64,000 nt of DNA from Hermatobates lingyangjiaoensis (GCA_026182355.1 JAPFBL010000259.1:266501-330500); one strand, 5' to 3'. Shown: positions 8,511 through 19,033, counted from the first letter of the stretch. Program-made: numbers and translations. The notes: a model not told the origin generated them from the letters alone.

Positions 8511-11095
8511 TTGACCCTCATATTCAATGAGTCAATCCTCTCATTTCTGATATTAATCGTCTCATTGCGTAGGTCAATCAGCTCTATATATGTTCCCTTG
8601 TGGCGGGCCTATGTGTGCTTCCTTGTGAGGATGAGTCAATCCTCTCATTGCGGTGGTCAATTGTCTCATTGCGTAGATCAATCAACTCTATATATCTTCC
8701 CTTGTGGCGGGCCTATGTCCTCTGTGAGGCTCAGTCAATCCTCTCATTACTGACGTCAATCGCCTCATTACTTAGGTCAATCAGCTCTATGTGTGTTCCC
8801 TTGTGGCGGGCCTATGTGTGTTTCCTTGTGAGGATAAGTCAATCCTCTCATTGCGGTGGTCAATCGTCTCATTGCGTAGATCAATCAGCTCTATATATGT
8901 TCCCTTGTGGCGGGCCTATGTGTGCTTCCTTGTGAGGATGAGTCAATCCTCTCATTGCGGTGGTCAATCGTCTCATTGCGTAGATCAATCAACTCTATAT
9001 ATCTTCCCTTGTGGCGGGCCTATGTCCTCTGTGAGGCTCAGTCAATCCTCTCATTACTGACGTCAATCGCCTCATTACTTAGGTCAATCAGCTCTATTTG
9101 TGTTCCCTTGTGGCGGGCCTATGTGTGTTTCCTTGTGAGGATGAGTCAATCCTCTCATTGCGGTGGTCAATTGTCTCATTGCGTAGATCAATCAACTCTA
9201 TATATCTTCCCTTGTGGCGGGCCTATGTCCTCTGTGAGGCTCAGTCAATCCTCTCATTACTGACGTCAATCGCCTCATTACTTAGGTCAATCAGCTCTAT
9301 TTGTGTTCCCTTGTGGCGGGCCTATGTGTGCTTCCTTGTGAGGATGAGTCAATCCTCTCATTGCGGTGGTCAATTGTCTCATTGCGTAGATCAATCAACT
9401 CTATATATCTTCCCTTGTGGCGGGCCTATGTCCTCTGTGAGGCTCAGTCAATCCTCTCATTACTGACGTCAATCGCCTCATTACTTAGGTCAATCAGCTC
9501 TATTTGTGTTCCCTTGTGGCGGGCCTATGTGTGCTTCCTTGTGAGGATGAGTCAATCCTCTCATTGCGGTGGTCAATTGTCTCATTGCGTAGATCAATCA
9601 ACTCTATATATGTTCCCTTGTGGCGGGCCTATGTGTGCTTCCTTGTGAGGATGAGTCAATCCTCTCATTGCGGTGGTCAATTGTCTCATTGCGTAGATCA
9701 ATCAACTCTATATATCTTCCCTTGTGGCGGGCCTATGTCCCCTGTGAGGCTCAGTCAATCCTCTCATTACTGACGTCAATCGCTCATTCTAGTCAATCAG
9801 CTCTATTTGTTCCCTTGTGGCGGGCCTATGTGTGTTCCTGTGAGGATAGTCAATCCTCTCATTGCGGTGGTCAATGTCTCATTGCGTAGATCAATCACTC
9901 TATATATTTCCCTTGTGGCGGGCCTATGTCCTGTGAGGTAGTCAATCCTCTCATTCTGGTCAATGCTCATTCTAGTCAATCACTCTATTTTTCCCTTGTG
10001 GCGGGCCTATGTCCCTGTGAGGCTCAGTCAATCCTCTCATTACTGACGTCAATCGCCTCATTACTTAGGTCAATCAGCTCTATTTGTGTTCCCTTGTGGC
10101 GGGCCTATGTGTGCTCCTTGTGAGGATGAGTCAATCCTCTCATTGCGGTGGTCAATTGTCTCATTGCGTAGATCAATCAACTCTATATATCTTCCCTTGT
10201 GGCGGGCCTATGTCCCCTGTGAGGCTCAGTCAATCCTCTCATTACTGACGTCAATCGCCTCATTACTTAGGTCAATCAGCTCTATTTGTGTTCCCTTGTG
10301 GCGGGCCTATGTGTGCTTCCTTGTGAGGATGAGTCAATCCTCTCATTGCGGTGGTCAATTGTCTCATTGCGTAGATCAATCAACTCTATATATCTTCCCT
10401 TGTGGCGGGCCTATGTCCTCTGTGAGGCTCAGTCAATCCTCTCATTACTGACGTCAATCGTCTCATTGCGTAGATCAATCAGCTCTATATATGTTCCCTT
10501 GTGGCGGGCCTATGTGTGCTTCCTAGTGAGGATGAGTCAATCCTCTCATTGCGGTGGTCAATCGTCTCATTGCGTAGATCAATCAACTCTATATATCTTC
10601 CCTTGTGGCGGGCCTATGTCCCCTGTGAGGCTCAGTCAATCCTCTCATTACTGACGTCAATCGCCTCATTACTTAGGTCAATCAGCTCTATGTGTGTTCC
10701 CTTGTGGCGGGCCTATGTGTGCTTCCTAGTGAGGATGAGTCAATCCTCTCATTGCGGTGGTCAATCGTCTCATTGCGTAGATCAATCAACTCTATATATC
10801 TTCCCTTGTGGCGGGCCTATGTCCCCTGTGAGGCTCAGTCAATTCTCTCATTACTGACGTCAATCGCCTCATTACTTAGGTCAATCAGCTCTATTTGTGT
10901 TCCCTTGTGGCGGGCCTATGTGTGTTTCCTTGTGAGGATAAGTCAATCCTCTCATTGCGGTGGTCAATCGTCTCATTGCGTAGATCAATCAACTCTATAT
11001 ATGTTCCCTTGTGGCGGGCCTATGTCCCCTGTGAGGCTCAGTCAATCCTCTCATTACTGACGTCAATCGTCTCTGCTGATCAGCGCGTCACCAAA
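8511..11095 (+). repeat. About 101-bp minisatellite with 203-bp dimeric higher-order unit
   Basis: The anchor TTCCCTTGTGGCGGGCCTAT recurs about every 101 bp (near 8587, 8698, 8799, 8900, 9002, 9103, 9205, 9306 and onward). Two alternating monomer types give a dimer of about 203 bp: one with TGTGTGCTTCCTTGTGAGGA and TCATTGCGGTGGTCAAT, the other with TCCTCTGTGAGGCTC and TCATTACTGACGTCAAT. Long open frames across it (up to 122 codons in several frames) are by-products of periodicity. The monomer contains a segment like the 3' part of the upstream SINE. About 25 monomers are present; 9780-10020 carries many small deletions. Confidence 0.95.
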
Positions 11096-11109
11096 AGACT
11101 CAAAACAGC

Positions 11110-11740
11110 CAAGGGTTAACTAGGACGAATAATAAATCTGAAGGTACTTAAACATTTTTGACAAAACATTCCCTTAATTCAAATGTGTTGTGACATTGCT
11201 TGAATGTTAAAGAAAAACAATTAATACTGTATTTATCTTATGGCACAGAAAACACAAAAATATACTTGATTGTATTTATTTGATTCAATTTTTACGAGTA
11301 TATTATTTTTATTTTCCAGACACATGGTCTCTTAACAGTACAAGTAATACTATTAGAGCACTATTATGATCGGAATGCAACATTTGAATTTCTAATTTAA
11401 TTGGAAGCATTATAATCGAGAATTAGATATAATTGATGCGCATTCATGATGAATTTGCTTTTTTTGTCCTCTCTTAAGTGCTAGGTCATCTGACGTGTGA
11501 GAACGTTGGTTTAATCTAATGGTAGTTTATTAATAGCCCAAACCCATACAACTTTGACGGTTGATTTAACATCTGTTTGTCATTGTTTTTTATTACTTCC
11601 AGAAAAAGCTTGAATGTTATTTTTCAATACAACTACTCTGAACAATGAAGAATTGATTGATATACTAGTCTTTGTGTAGGGTTTTGGTACTGTAACATTT
11701 CTAACCAATCTAGGAAGTTTCTGACGCTAGTGGATATTAT
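11110..11740. other. AT-rich DNA, nothing recognised
   Basis: No coding frame, RNA gene or clear repeat seen between the minisatellite and the PLE palindrome. Confidence 0.5.
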
Positions 11741-11823
11741 ATATATCGATAAAAAGTTTTCACATAAGCACGTGAAATAACAATCAATGATCAAACCACA
11801 ATAAGAAATGGGAAAACAAGACT

Positions 11824-11858
11824 AAGATCTTTCAACCGTAACAAGCGGTCTTCGTCAG
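11824..11858 (-). ncRNA. Hammerhead motif, family A (AGATCT class), left arm
   Basis: Minus strand: CTGACGA, extra A, stem II GACCG/CGGTT with loop CTTGTTA, then GAAAGATCTT. Core and helix III palindrome are intact. Helix I is compromised because the sequence upstream of the core is CTAA, not the GACT that pairs with AGTC downstream. Confidence 0.6.
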
Positions 11859-11876
11859 TTAGTTAGGTTTTCGACT

Positions 11877-11911
11877 CTGACGAAGACCGCTTGTTACGGT
11901 TGAAAGATCTT
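11877..11911 (+). ncRNA. Hammerhead motif, family A (AGATCT class), right arm
   Basis: Well-formed copy: CTGACGA, extra A, stem II GACCG/CGGTT, GAA, palindrome AGATCT, cleavage base T11911, and helix I GACT/AGTC directly bracketing the motif. A GGT/CCC-type outer contact is weaker than the GGG/CCC of other copies. A candidate for self-cleavage, probably as a dimer because helix III can only form between molecules. Confidence 0.7.
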
Positions 11912-11967
11912 AGTCTTGTTTTCCCATTTCTTATTGTGGTTTGATCATTGATATATATATATATATA

Positions 11968-12025
11968 TCAACTGAAGTTGGGTTTTTGAATCTGACGAAG
12001 ACCGCTTGTTGTTTTGTTTTGAGTA
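11968..12025 (+). mobile_element. Truncated PLE family A fragment
   Basis: GTTGGGTTTTTGAATCTG leads into CTGACGAAGACCGCTTGTTG, and the match stops mid stem II. It is a broken hammerhead end adjacent to the TA run. Confidence 0.6.
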
Positions 12026-12065
12026 TTTCGTCTTAGTCTTAGTCTTGAGTACTTCATACTTCTTT

Positions 12066-12091
12066 CTGATGACTACGGATGTCGAAATATC
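12066..12091 (+). ncRNA. Hammerhead motif, family D (ATAT class)
   Basis: CTGATGA, extra C, weak stem II region (TACGGATGTC), GAAATATC, predicted cleavage after C12091. Helix I can form between ACTTC upstream (near 12053) and GAAGT downstream with a short internal loop. This is the closest intact-core relative of the 123-bp satellite core at 6.8-7.9 kb. Confidence 0.5.
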
Positions 12092-12179
12092 GAAGTGAGT
12101 TCTGTAGTGAATTTCTGTGTTCTTTCCTATTTGTTAAAGTTTATATATATATAAACAAGATTTCACATATATACATGAA

Positions 12180-12342
12180 ATAACGGAAATAATTTAGAAC
12201 TCCGAATGTAGAATTTTCATTGTGTAATATCACAAATGGTCTTGTTTCTCCTGTAATGCATAGATCGAACAAAAGTTCAAGAACAAGAGTTCGGCCTATG
12301 CGTGTTCTCTTGTGGGAGTGCCACTGCAACGTAACCTAACCT
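12180..12342 (+). mobile_element. SINE, 3' half
   Basis: It starts in the body (TTTAGAACTCCGAATGTAGA) and runs through the TGTGTAATATCACAAA block to GGCCTATGCGTGTTC, TTGTGGGAGTGCCAC and the tail CAACGTAACCTAACCT. The tRNA-like head is missing. Confidence 0.75.
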
Positions 12343-12344
12343 TC

Positions 12345-12840
12345 TTCTTATCTAGTTATATCTTCCGACTACGATTGGATAATTAGAACAAGTAGTGTAT
12401 TATGTTCCTTTGGAAGGTCACAGATTAATACTTATTCAACTATAAGCTCAGAGAACGAAATATTAATATAATTTATTGATAAAAACTCTCTCAAGTGGTA
12501 TACAAAAAAAAGTTTAAATATAGACACATAATAAGGCTAATCAAATGAACATCTTATTAAAGTAATATTCGTTAAAAGAAAAACCGCAGCTGATTTGAAC
12601 ACTCGAATAATGGTATGGTTTGACCTTCATGAATAACATTGCCAATAAAGAAAACAAAATGATGTTCAAGACCATGTTGAGGAAATCTAAAGCAAACAGG
12701 AAGGAGGTGAATAATGGCTGTTTGTACTCGGGTCATGAAAAATAGAGGAGCAAACTTCTCCTCTTTAAAACTTTACCAAGTGACAAAACTGGAACAAAGC
12801 TTAATATCTGTCATCAATATATAAAGTGATCAATATATAC
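12345..12840. other. Unassigned AT-rich DNA
   Basis: No feature recognised. Confidence 0.5.
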
Positions 12841-12847
12841 ATATATA

Positions 12848-13062
12848 TACATAAAAAGATTTCACATAAACACGTGAAACAGCAATCAATGATCAAACCA
12901 CAAAAAGAAAATGGGAAAGCAAGACTAAGTAACCGTAACAAGCGGTCTTCGTCAGAGTCAGTTGAGTCAGTTGGGTTTTTGACTCTGACGAAGACCGCTT
13001 GTTACGGTTGAAAGATCTTAGTCTTGCTTTCCCATTTTCTTTTTGTGGTTTGATCATATATA
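12848..13062. mobile_element. PLE family A palindrome, one arm damaged
   Basis: Inverted arms (about 12862-12957 and 12981-13058) carry the family A terminal segment and hammerhead. The left arm has lost the GAAAGATC block: AGACTAAG joins directly to TAACCG. Both flanks are TA-rich (ATATATACATATATATAC left, ATATATATATATG right). Confidence 0.8.
12985..13019 (+). ncRNA. Hammerhead motif, family A, intact pattern
   Basis: CTGACGA, extra A, stem II GACCG/CGGTT, GAA, AGATCT, T13019 as cleavage base, helix I GACT/AGTC. Upstream GGG and downstream CCC can extend helix I beyond an internal loop, as natural type I hammerheads often do. Confidence 0.7.
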
Positions 13063-13129
13063 TATATATGTATACATCATTGCGGTAAATTAATCTTTTT
13101 GATCATTATTCATACATATATATAAAGCG

Positions 13130-13280
13130 GATTCACGTCTCCACTCCTTTGTTCCTTCTCCTTTTCCTTTTTCTCCTTTCCTGAAGACGGCAAGATAGTC
13201 GAAGTGATCGAGAATCGTGAATGTTAGTCCTCTTTTTTGTGATTTTTATGTTCTCAAATTGTAACTTTAAATATATATAT
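13130..13280 (+). mobile_element. PLE-like fragment, family F
   Basis: TCACGTCTCCACTCC, CCTTTCCTGAAGACGGC and GATAGTCGAAGTGATCGA match the segment at 25225-25345 (CACGTCTCCGCTCC, CCTGAGGACGGC, GATAGCCGAAATGATCGA). The hammerhead-like part here is CTGAAGA, C, GGC against GTC, then GAAG, so it is damaged. It runs into a TA run at its 3' end like the 25-kb copy. Confidence 0.5.
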
Positions 13281-13304
13281 ACCATATAACTTTAAATTAC
13301 AGAA

Positions 13305-13445
13305 AACATGACACAGGAAAAGATAAAATGCACACTTAGTAAATTCAATATTTCGAACTATTGTTTGTCATCAGGAGAAGACTAGAAGAGAGGACGAAGT
13401 GAGAGAGATCTCCCCACATCGAAGGACGGAGCACGACTCATATTA
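13305..13445 (-). mobile_element. PLE-like fragment, family D
   Basis: Minus-strand fragment with the family D hammerhead and its upstream segment (TCACTTCGTCCTCTC, CTTCTAGTCTTCTC). The same order occurs at 62860-62985 and, as a palindrome, at 18890-19130. Confidence 0.6.
13347..13374 (-). ncRNA. Hammerhead motif, family D (ATAT class)
   Basis: Minus strand: CTGATGA, extra C, stem II AAAC/GTTC with an A-C defect, GAAATATT. Helix I has TC/GA next to the core plus a possible AGT/ACT block beyond an internal loop. Core residues are all present. Confidence 0.55.
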
Positions 13446-13489
13446 TTACGATTCATTATATATAGTCATTATATATGAAGACGGAGGGA

Positions 13490-13580
13490 CCAAACCACAA
13501 TATGAAATGGGAAAAAAAGACTAAGATTTTTCAACCGTAACAAGCAGTCTTCGCCAGAGTCAAAAACCCAACTGAAACAG
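13490..13580 (-). mobile_element. PLE family A fragment with damaged hammerhead
   Basis: Minus strand reads TTTTTGACTCTGGCGAAGAC (core A changed to G), stem II, then GAAAAATCTT and the family A terminal segment. The CTGGCGA core predicts loss of activity. Confidence 0.6.
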
Positions 13581-13597
13581 TGAAATCTTTTTATATA

Positions 13598-13772
13598 TAT
13601 TTGCATCAACCTTAGTGACCCAGAATTCCATAATAAAAATATAACATTAGTAAAATCTATATTGCTTAATAATAATTTTCCTAAATGTCTATTCAACAAA
13701 GTCATTACATGCAGCTCCAACACACACATAAAATGTAATAACGAAATTGGATACCTCAGACAACAAAATAAC
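13598..13772 (+). pseudogene. Penelope-like reverse transcriptase C-terminal fragment
   Basis: Plus-strand reading gives CINLSDPEFHNKNITLVKSI, LLNNNFPKCLFNKVI and later NNEIGYLRQQNN. The pattern S-D-x-x-F-H-x-x-N, then L-x-N-N-x-F/Y-P-x-x-L/F, matches the segment after the reverse-transcriptase palm in Penelope-like polymerases. The frame is open for about 58 codons, then stops. It lies just downstream of a family A fragment but is not joined in frame to any endonuclease. Confidence 0.6.
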
Positions 13773-13799
13773 AATCAATTCTAACAGTCACACAGATAC

Positions 13800-14575
13800 A
13801 AATAGGATGAACAGACAGACTCTCAGAATATTAACCAAAATCCAGACAAGTATAAAATACTTTAGCCATATGCATAAGACCTCTCCGAATGATGAAGAAA
13901 AACCTTAAAAAGACAAAAAAAAACCGTTAACGGCTTAGTTTTCTCCTAACTGAAGTCTGCCACCCCTACATTTCAGAACAGTAATATAGTTTTATATTAT
14001 TTATTCTGAACGATACAGGCCTTGTTCACTGGTGCAGCTCTAAACCAGACAGAGCATCCATAATTCATCGCTGAATGAATGACCTCTTTATAGACAAAGT
14101 CCTTGACCGAATCGAGAGAACTCCTTGATTTGAAAAGAGACACATCAAGTAACATGTGACCAGGACTGGTCAACTTGCTATACATATTTCTCTTATCAAA
14201 TTTAATCGGCAAGTGTTCCACTTCAGTCAATTAATTGCTGAGTCAGTCTAGTTCTACGCTAGTGTTACACATTCTTGAATCAACAAGCATGTCATTCAGT
14301 TACAATGTGGCTTTCTTAATGGTATTAATTCAAATCATCTCTTTAAAACTAACTTTTTAAATACTTCCTTGTCTAATTTTAAACTATCCATGTCCTCAAT
14401 TTTTTCGGAGTTACAAACAGTTTGATGATGTGCATATGTTTTCTGTTCGTATTTAGTCTAAATAACTGTGTGATTATCTGTCCGCTGTGTAATTTTCAGC
14501 ATAGTATAAATGTTTAAGCGTTTTTGAGTCAATAAAGACTATTTGAATTAATAAAGTCAGAACTTTGGGTCATAG
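13800..14575. other. Unassigned DNA
   Basis: A 77-codon minus-strand frame (13997-14230) has no recognised motif. Nothing else seen. Confidence 0.4.
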
Positions 14576-14584
14576 AGGTCCATC

Positions 14585-14892
14585 CAATGCTGTTTACCAG
14601 TAATCCTGCCAACGTGCTCACCTCTGAGCTAACAGGTCCGGGGTTCAATACTACTCTGGCCCTCAATTTATTCACGAAGGTAAATAAATCAGAACACGTC
14701 GTCCCCCAGGGAGGAAATGAAGCCTGTACGATGTCAGGTACTCCTTAAAGAACCCCACTCTAATACACTTGAGTTAGGCAAAATTAGGACTCTTAATGTA
14801 GAATCAGTCTTCTTTGTGTGGTATCACAAAGGGCCTATGATCGGCCTATGTGTGATCACTTGTGGGACTGCCACTGCAACCTAACCTAACCT
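14585..14892 (+). mobile_element. SINE, near full length
   Basis: The head is eroded (CCAACGTGCTCACCTC, B-box GGGTTCAATAC). The body has ACGATGTCAGGTACTC, CACTTGAGTTAGGC and TGTGTGGTATCACAAAG, and the 3' end has CGGCCTATGTGTG, GGGACTGCCACTGC and a tail of three CCTAA units. Confidence 0.85.
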
Positions 14893-15045
14893 ATTCCATT
14901 CATCTGACCCAGATTTTTTTCAAATTCTGATGAAAATTCTAGTGTTCTAGGGCCAATGTTCGGCCTATGTGTGTTGACTTGTGGGACTGCCAGTCCAACA
15001 TAACCTAACCTACTCCATTCAATTGACCCAGATTTTTTTCACATT
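14893..15045 (+). repeat. About 119-bp tandem duplication of the SINE 3' end and flank
   Basis: Second copies of CGGCCTATGTGTGTTGAC, TTGTGGGACTGCC and ATAACCTAACCTA follow the first SINE, each trailed by TTGACCCAGATTTTTTTC-type flank. The flank is duplicated too (14900-14935 and 15018-15052), so this is a local tandem duplication, not a second insertion. Confidence 0.75.
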
Positions 15046-15049
15046 CTGA

Positions 15050-15640
15050 TGTGCATGCAGTCTATACGGTGCCAAACATTTTTTGTTAATATCGCCCCCA
15101 CTAACGCTAGGCTTTAGTCATAGCATTCTATAAATACTTCTAGGATTAAACAATAATAATCATAATAATAAATAAATAATTTACAATATAAATTAAAGAA
15201 TCGGAAGTTCGATTTGCTGGCATTCCCGAGTATGGTCTGTTCTCAAACAAGCCGTCGATTGTTAATATATGAAAGGTACCTGAGAATAGACCTGCAGTGC
15301 CTCTTTCGTAGCATATTCAGGATTAATTCCTCTCTCTCTCTTAGAGAATGTTGACGGCTCTTTTCACTCCCACATGAGATATTATTCTGCAAAGCTGAGA
15401 GGTGGCGTTAATTCTACTCACCATTCCCGCTTTCTCATACTCTAATTACCACTGCATTACTTACATCGCTTGTTCTTATGCATATAGGTTTCAATAATGA
15501 AATCCTGCACACTAGCTTTGCATTTTTATCACCGACTTTGTTCCCTTGGGTCTCAACACGGATTAGTAATCAGACAAATTTGATGACTTTTTTATTAAAA
15601 CTAGGATCGGGATATCTATCAATTCTGACACGGATATCTG
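15050..15640. other. Unassigned DNA
   Basis: No recognised feature. A 66-codon frame at 15478-15678 is without motif. Confidence 0.4.
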
Positions 15641-16240
15641 TAATTATCAGTTCTAGACCAGAGGCCCACTACTGCTAAAATCTCATCCTGTTTTTTTTGT
15701 TTAGGTCAGTAAGCATTGTCAATACTGGGGACGTCTGTCTGTCAGGGGAAGGAGTCGTATTCGTGGTCGTATGGTCTTGCTACTTTGCATTGTCTGAAGT
15801 ACTGTATCGTATTTAGCTCAGGAACGGAGCTATTAGGACTCATGGGATTGTGAAAGGTTGTATGTTGGATTCAGTTCCCGAACAAGGAGATTTGGTTGGG
15901 TGGGCAGTTTTTTTTTTTCATTGTTAGCAAGCCGACTAATAGTAATCAATTGATTCCCAACTCAAATCATGTTGAATACTTCAGACAATCCAAAGCAAAG
16001 ACTATAAGACCAGAAATACGACTCCTTTCCCTGACAGACTGACAACTGACAGTATTGACAATTTTGGCATACCATGGAGCCAGAATATCAATCTGGAGTC
16101 CAATATGATACCCAGATATTTTACTTGTGTTTCATATGGTATGACTCGATCTCCAATGAAGACAGGAGGTGGAAGAGGAGGGGTACCTTTACAGAAACGA
16201 ATACGGGCACTCTTTAGTGGGTTTAGTGTTAATTTCTATT
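15641..16240 (-). mobile_element. LINE remnant with internal inverted duplication
   Basis: A reverse-transcriptase fragment occupies 16060-16235 on the minus strand. Sequence of about 85 bp at 15715-15805 (CATTGTCAATACTG, CTGTCTGTCAGGGGAAGGAG, GCATTGTCTGAAGTACT) is an inverted copy of about 15980-16065. A related scrap lies at 590-670. Confidence 0.6.
16060..16235 (-). pseudogene. LINE reverse transcriptase fragment (thumb-side, VKYLGIILDSR)
   Basis: Minus strand reads KLTLNPLKSARIRFCKGTP, then VFIGDRVIPYETQVKYLGII and LDSRLIFWLHGMPKL. N-P-x-K-S at the start, I-G-x-x-I in the middle and V-K-Y-L-G-I-x-L-D-x-R-L toward the end are conserved in jockey/R1/CR1-type non-LTR polymerases just downstream of the palm. 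It is about 58 codons in one frame, preceded by a stop. No YADD box or endonuclease is nearby. Confidence 0.8.
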
Positions 16241-16905
16241 GATACCTCTAATTTTTGAGTGATATTAAAACTAACATTGAGCCTAGTAAATTGAAAAATC
16301 AACTATTCTTTATATATTCAACGCCTTATTGCATTGTACTTACTTCGGTTGTGAATATTCTAGTATATCTAGGAAGGTAACAGGTGGTAGTAAATAAAAG
16401 GCTTAATCTAGTAATTAAGTAAGTATTAATCTACAAAAACCACTTGGAAACTGAAATTCTGAATACCTGCTACAAAAAAAAAAAAAAAAAAAAAAACTTT
16501 GACATCGCTATCCTTGACAAGCGTTGCCACAAGTTTATTAAAATAATATATTTGCTTTTTTGATGATTTTCTTATGCGAAGGTGAACAGAAATAGCACTA
16601 AGAAAAATAACTGATTTCATTGAAACGAATTAATGTAATTTAAATCAAAAAGATGCGATACAAGCAAATCCTTTCATTCTTTTAAACGTAAAAGAATTAA
16701 AGAAATGGAATTGAAAAACAAGGTATTGAAGGCATTGCTTGGTCAGCGAAAGATCGCGCACGGTCAGCTTGCTTGCAGACCGCAGGGGAAGCTTCAGGGG
16801 GTGTTTGCCAAGTCACTAAACAAACTCGCAGCAGATCACAGCAGTCCATCTTCAGTCACTATGCATCACGTGCAGATAATGTTCTAGTTGTTAGCTATTT
16901 TATAT
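16241..16905. other. Unassigned DNA with an A run and a GC-richer patch
   Basis: A run of about 23 A lies at 16473-16496. A patch at 16705-16887 is GC-richer than its surroundings and has a 60-codon frame (MELKNKVLKALLGQRKIAHG...), not recognised. It sits just outside the Helitron 3' end. Confidence 0.35.
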
Positions 16906-16910
16906 ATCGA

Positions 16911-17700
16911 CTAGCAGACGTGCCCATCTTTGACGGGTATTTACAAAAATTCAGAGATTATACGTGATTTTTCAAAATATTACTAGAAAAATTATGGAGT
17001 AGGAAAAAATGTATTTATTAGCAAATTGTTAAGTAAGTACCTCTGTATGCACAACATGAGATGTCTATTCTTCAGATGCATGGAAGAACAGAAAGTTGAC
17101 ACCTTTGACTCATGAGCAAGCAACATACAGTTGACCATGTGAGAAAAACTTGTTCTCACACTTCAATTCCTGCCGTAGACAGAGTTCGACCTTGCGACTT
17201 ATTTACCGTCATTGCGAAACAGACACTGACGGGAAATTGCAACCGTTTGAATTGAAAGGGACAGTTACTACGTATCAACGGTATGTATGGTGTAAACACT
17301 GACTTCCCAGTACCACATCTAGTCATGATATCAGCCTCTACGACGTATCTGTGAAAATCACGAATTCCTGTCGTGTCCCGTGGCACATTTTTGTTGGGAG
17401 CTTAAACGCAAATGAAATTAAAATAAACTAAGAGTATCTACTTACTAAACCTGTATATTTTCAAAATAAACATGTCTGTGAAGTTAGCTAAAAACAGCTT
17501 AATAGTCGATAACTTCGCTTCTACTTTGAATTTTCTATTCATTCAAAGCTTAGATTTTAAGTTAGACATACACAAACTTACTTTCAAAGTTTCAGCTTGC
17601 TATGTCTTATGGTGGCTGAGCTTACTTGTGAAAAAATTTTGCAGACAACTGACAAACCGACAGACAGAAATTTTTCTAATTGTGGATTCGGTTTCACTAA
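16911..17700 (-). mobile_element. Helitron 3' portion, internally deleted
   Basis: On the minus strand the element ends in CACGTCTGCTAG followed by T (CTAG at 16911-16914), matching the CTRR 3' terminus of Helitrons. A hairpin CCCGTC-AAA-GATGGG lies 12 nt upstream, the classical position. The helicase C-terminus is at 17386-17060. Further upstream (17460-17690) is a segment shared, in the same relative order, with the Helitron copy at 29240-29540. Relative to that copy about 290 bp of helicase sequence is deleted. The 5' end was not found. Confidence 0.75.
17060..17400 (-). pseudogene. Helitron PIF1-like helicase C-terminal remnant
   Basis: Minus strand: RYVVEADIMTRCGTGKSVFT, then KRLQFPVSVCFAMTVNKSQG and RTLSTAGIEV, then a stop. 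A shifted frame continues with FFSHGQLYVACS. The order F-P-V-x-x-x-F-A-M-T-x-N-K-S-Q-G-x-T-L then F-S-H-G-Q-L-Y-V-A-x-S is diagnostic of the last motifs of Helitron Rep/Hel helicase. A frameshift, an internal stop and the missing Walker motifs make it non-functional. Confidence 0.85.
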
Positions 17701-17704
17701 TGCT

Positions 17705-18885
17705 TGAAACGAAAAGATAACTTGAAATGAGTCAGTTCTAAGCAATGTACAGGCCCAATCATTCTTTTATTTATACAGATTACACAGTTGAAAGATAAGG
17801 CAATATTGAAAACCCCAGAGATTCTCACTAGTTCAAGTTCAGTTACCTTTTTTGTCACTACTAAAAAAATTTTTTTTTCCAATATTAACAGCCCACAATT
17901 AATTATTAATTTTGGTTGTAATGTTACAATTTGACTAGCTAATCCGGTAAACTTCATACTATATAACAAACCGTGATGTCGTGTTATCCTTAGCTAAAAT
18001 TAATTTGGTATTTAATTATTAAGTAATAGCTACACTGAGAGATGCTACACTGTCTTACCTAAAATATATTCAATTTTAACAGGAATAAAAACTCAAAAAA
18101 TCTGTAGTGGCCTACTCTCAACTTTATTATAAATAAACACAACATCAAACTCGTTAATAATCAAACGCTGGTTTGTTTGATTAGTGATTAGTCAAACACT
18201 GTTTCGTAACCATGAAATCAATCAGAAAATATATTTTGGGGGTTAAATTTTTACCTTTAGCAATTTTGTTCTTCTAACATTTCATATTAAATCATTAAAA
18301 CATTTGAAATTTTTTTAATGAAGTTCTAAATAGCAATATTATTTCACTATTGGTAATTGGATGGGTCTCATCCAACTTCGGACCAACTCGCTCAAACTTC
18401 GACCATTTTCGTGTTAACATCGGTCTTACTCGGGTAACGTCGTGGTTATTCGGACGTGTCACACTACCGTTTTAATATAGCTATTAATTCAATCTATTCT
18501 TGATTAGTTCTATTGGTTTTAAATATATATTCAACGAGACGTTTATTACAGGATGTTTTTCTGCGAAGTTATAATATACAGTCTTTGAATAATTAACACT
18601 CATAAGTCATGTGCTCGACTTATGGTACGTATCCTACTCGACTATTTCGGACTAGGTGCATCTTAAGAGCCTCCGAAACCTACTGAGTACATCTTATAAT
18701 GACGGACCTACTCATGGACCTACAAATGTATCGTAAAAACTTTGTTTAAGAATTTTTAGTATACAACACTAATTGTATTAAAATTTTGTAGGAACTAAAG
18801 TTTTGAAAATGTCAATACAAAATTTAAGAAACGGTCCACAAGGACTATAAATTACTTAAATTACATATAATAAGAACTTTAAATT
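17705..18885. other. Unassigned AT-rich DNA
   Basis: Near 18090-18130 a segment (CTGTAGTGGCCTACTCTC, ACTTTATTATAAATAA) resembles the left end of the 1.7-kb repeat at 60665. Otherwise nothing recognised. Confidence 0.4.
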
Positions 18886-18936
18886 ACATAAAGCAGGCAC
18901 ACAAAAAAAGGAATAAAAAGGGCACTTACAGAATTG

Positions 18937-18964
18937 AATATTTCGAACTGTTGTTCGTCATCAG
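18937..18964 (-). ncRNA. Hammerhead motif, family D (ATAT class)
   Basis: Minus strand: CTGATGA, extra C, stem II GAAC/GTTC with loop AACA, GAAATATT. Helix I may use GAATT upstream with AATTC downstream beyond short unpaired bases. All core residues present. Confidence 0.6.
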
Positions 18965-19033
18965 GAGTAATTCGCGCTCCCTTCTTCGACTTGGGGAGAT
19001 CTCTCTCACTTCGTCCTTTCTTCTAGTCTACTC

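Larger units (their letters stand above)
11758..11955. mobile_element. PLE family A palindrome with two outward-facing hammerhead motifs
   Basis: Arms of about 75 bp (11786-11858 and about 11876-11952) are nearly perfect inverted copies around a 17-bp centre. From outside in, each arm holds the terminal segment (TGATCAAACCACAATAAG), GAAATGGGAAAACAAGACT and a hammerhead core. No protein-coding part remains. The right end runs straight into a TA repeat (11950-11968). Confidence 0.8.

Noticed and set aside
8511..11119. A dozen overlapping open frames of 65-122 codons with cysteine-rich repeated peptides
   Set aside because: They are produced by the 101-bp minisatellite, occur in staggered frames and break at each monomer variation; no gene.
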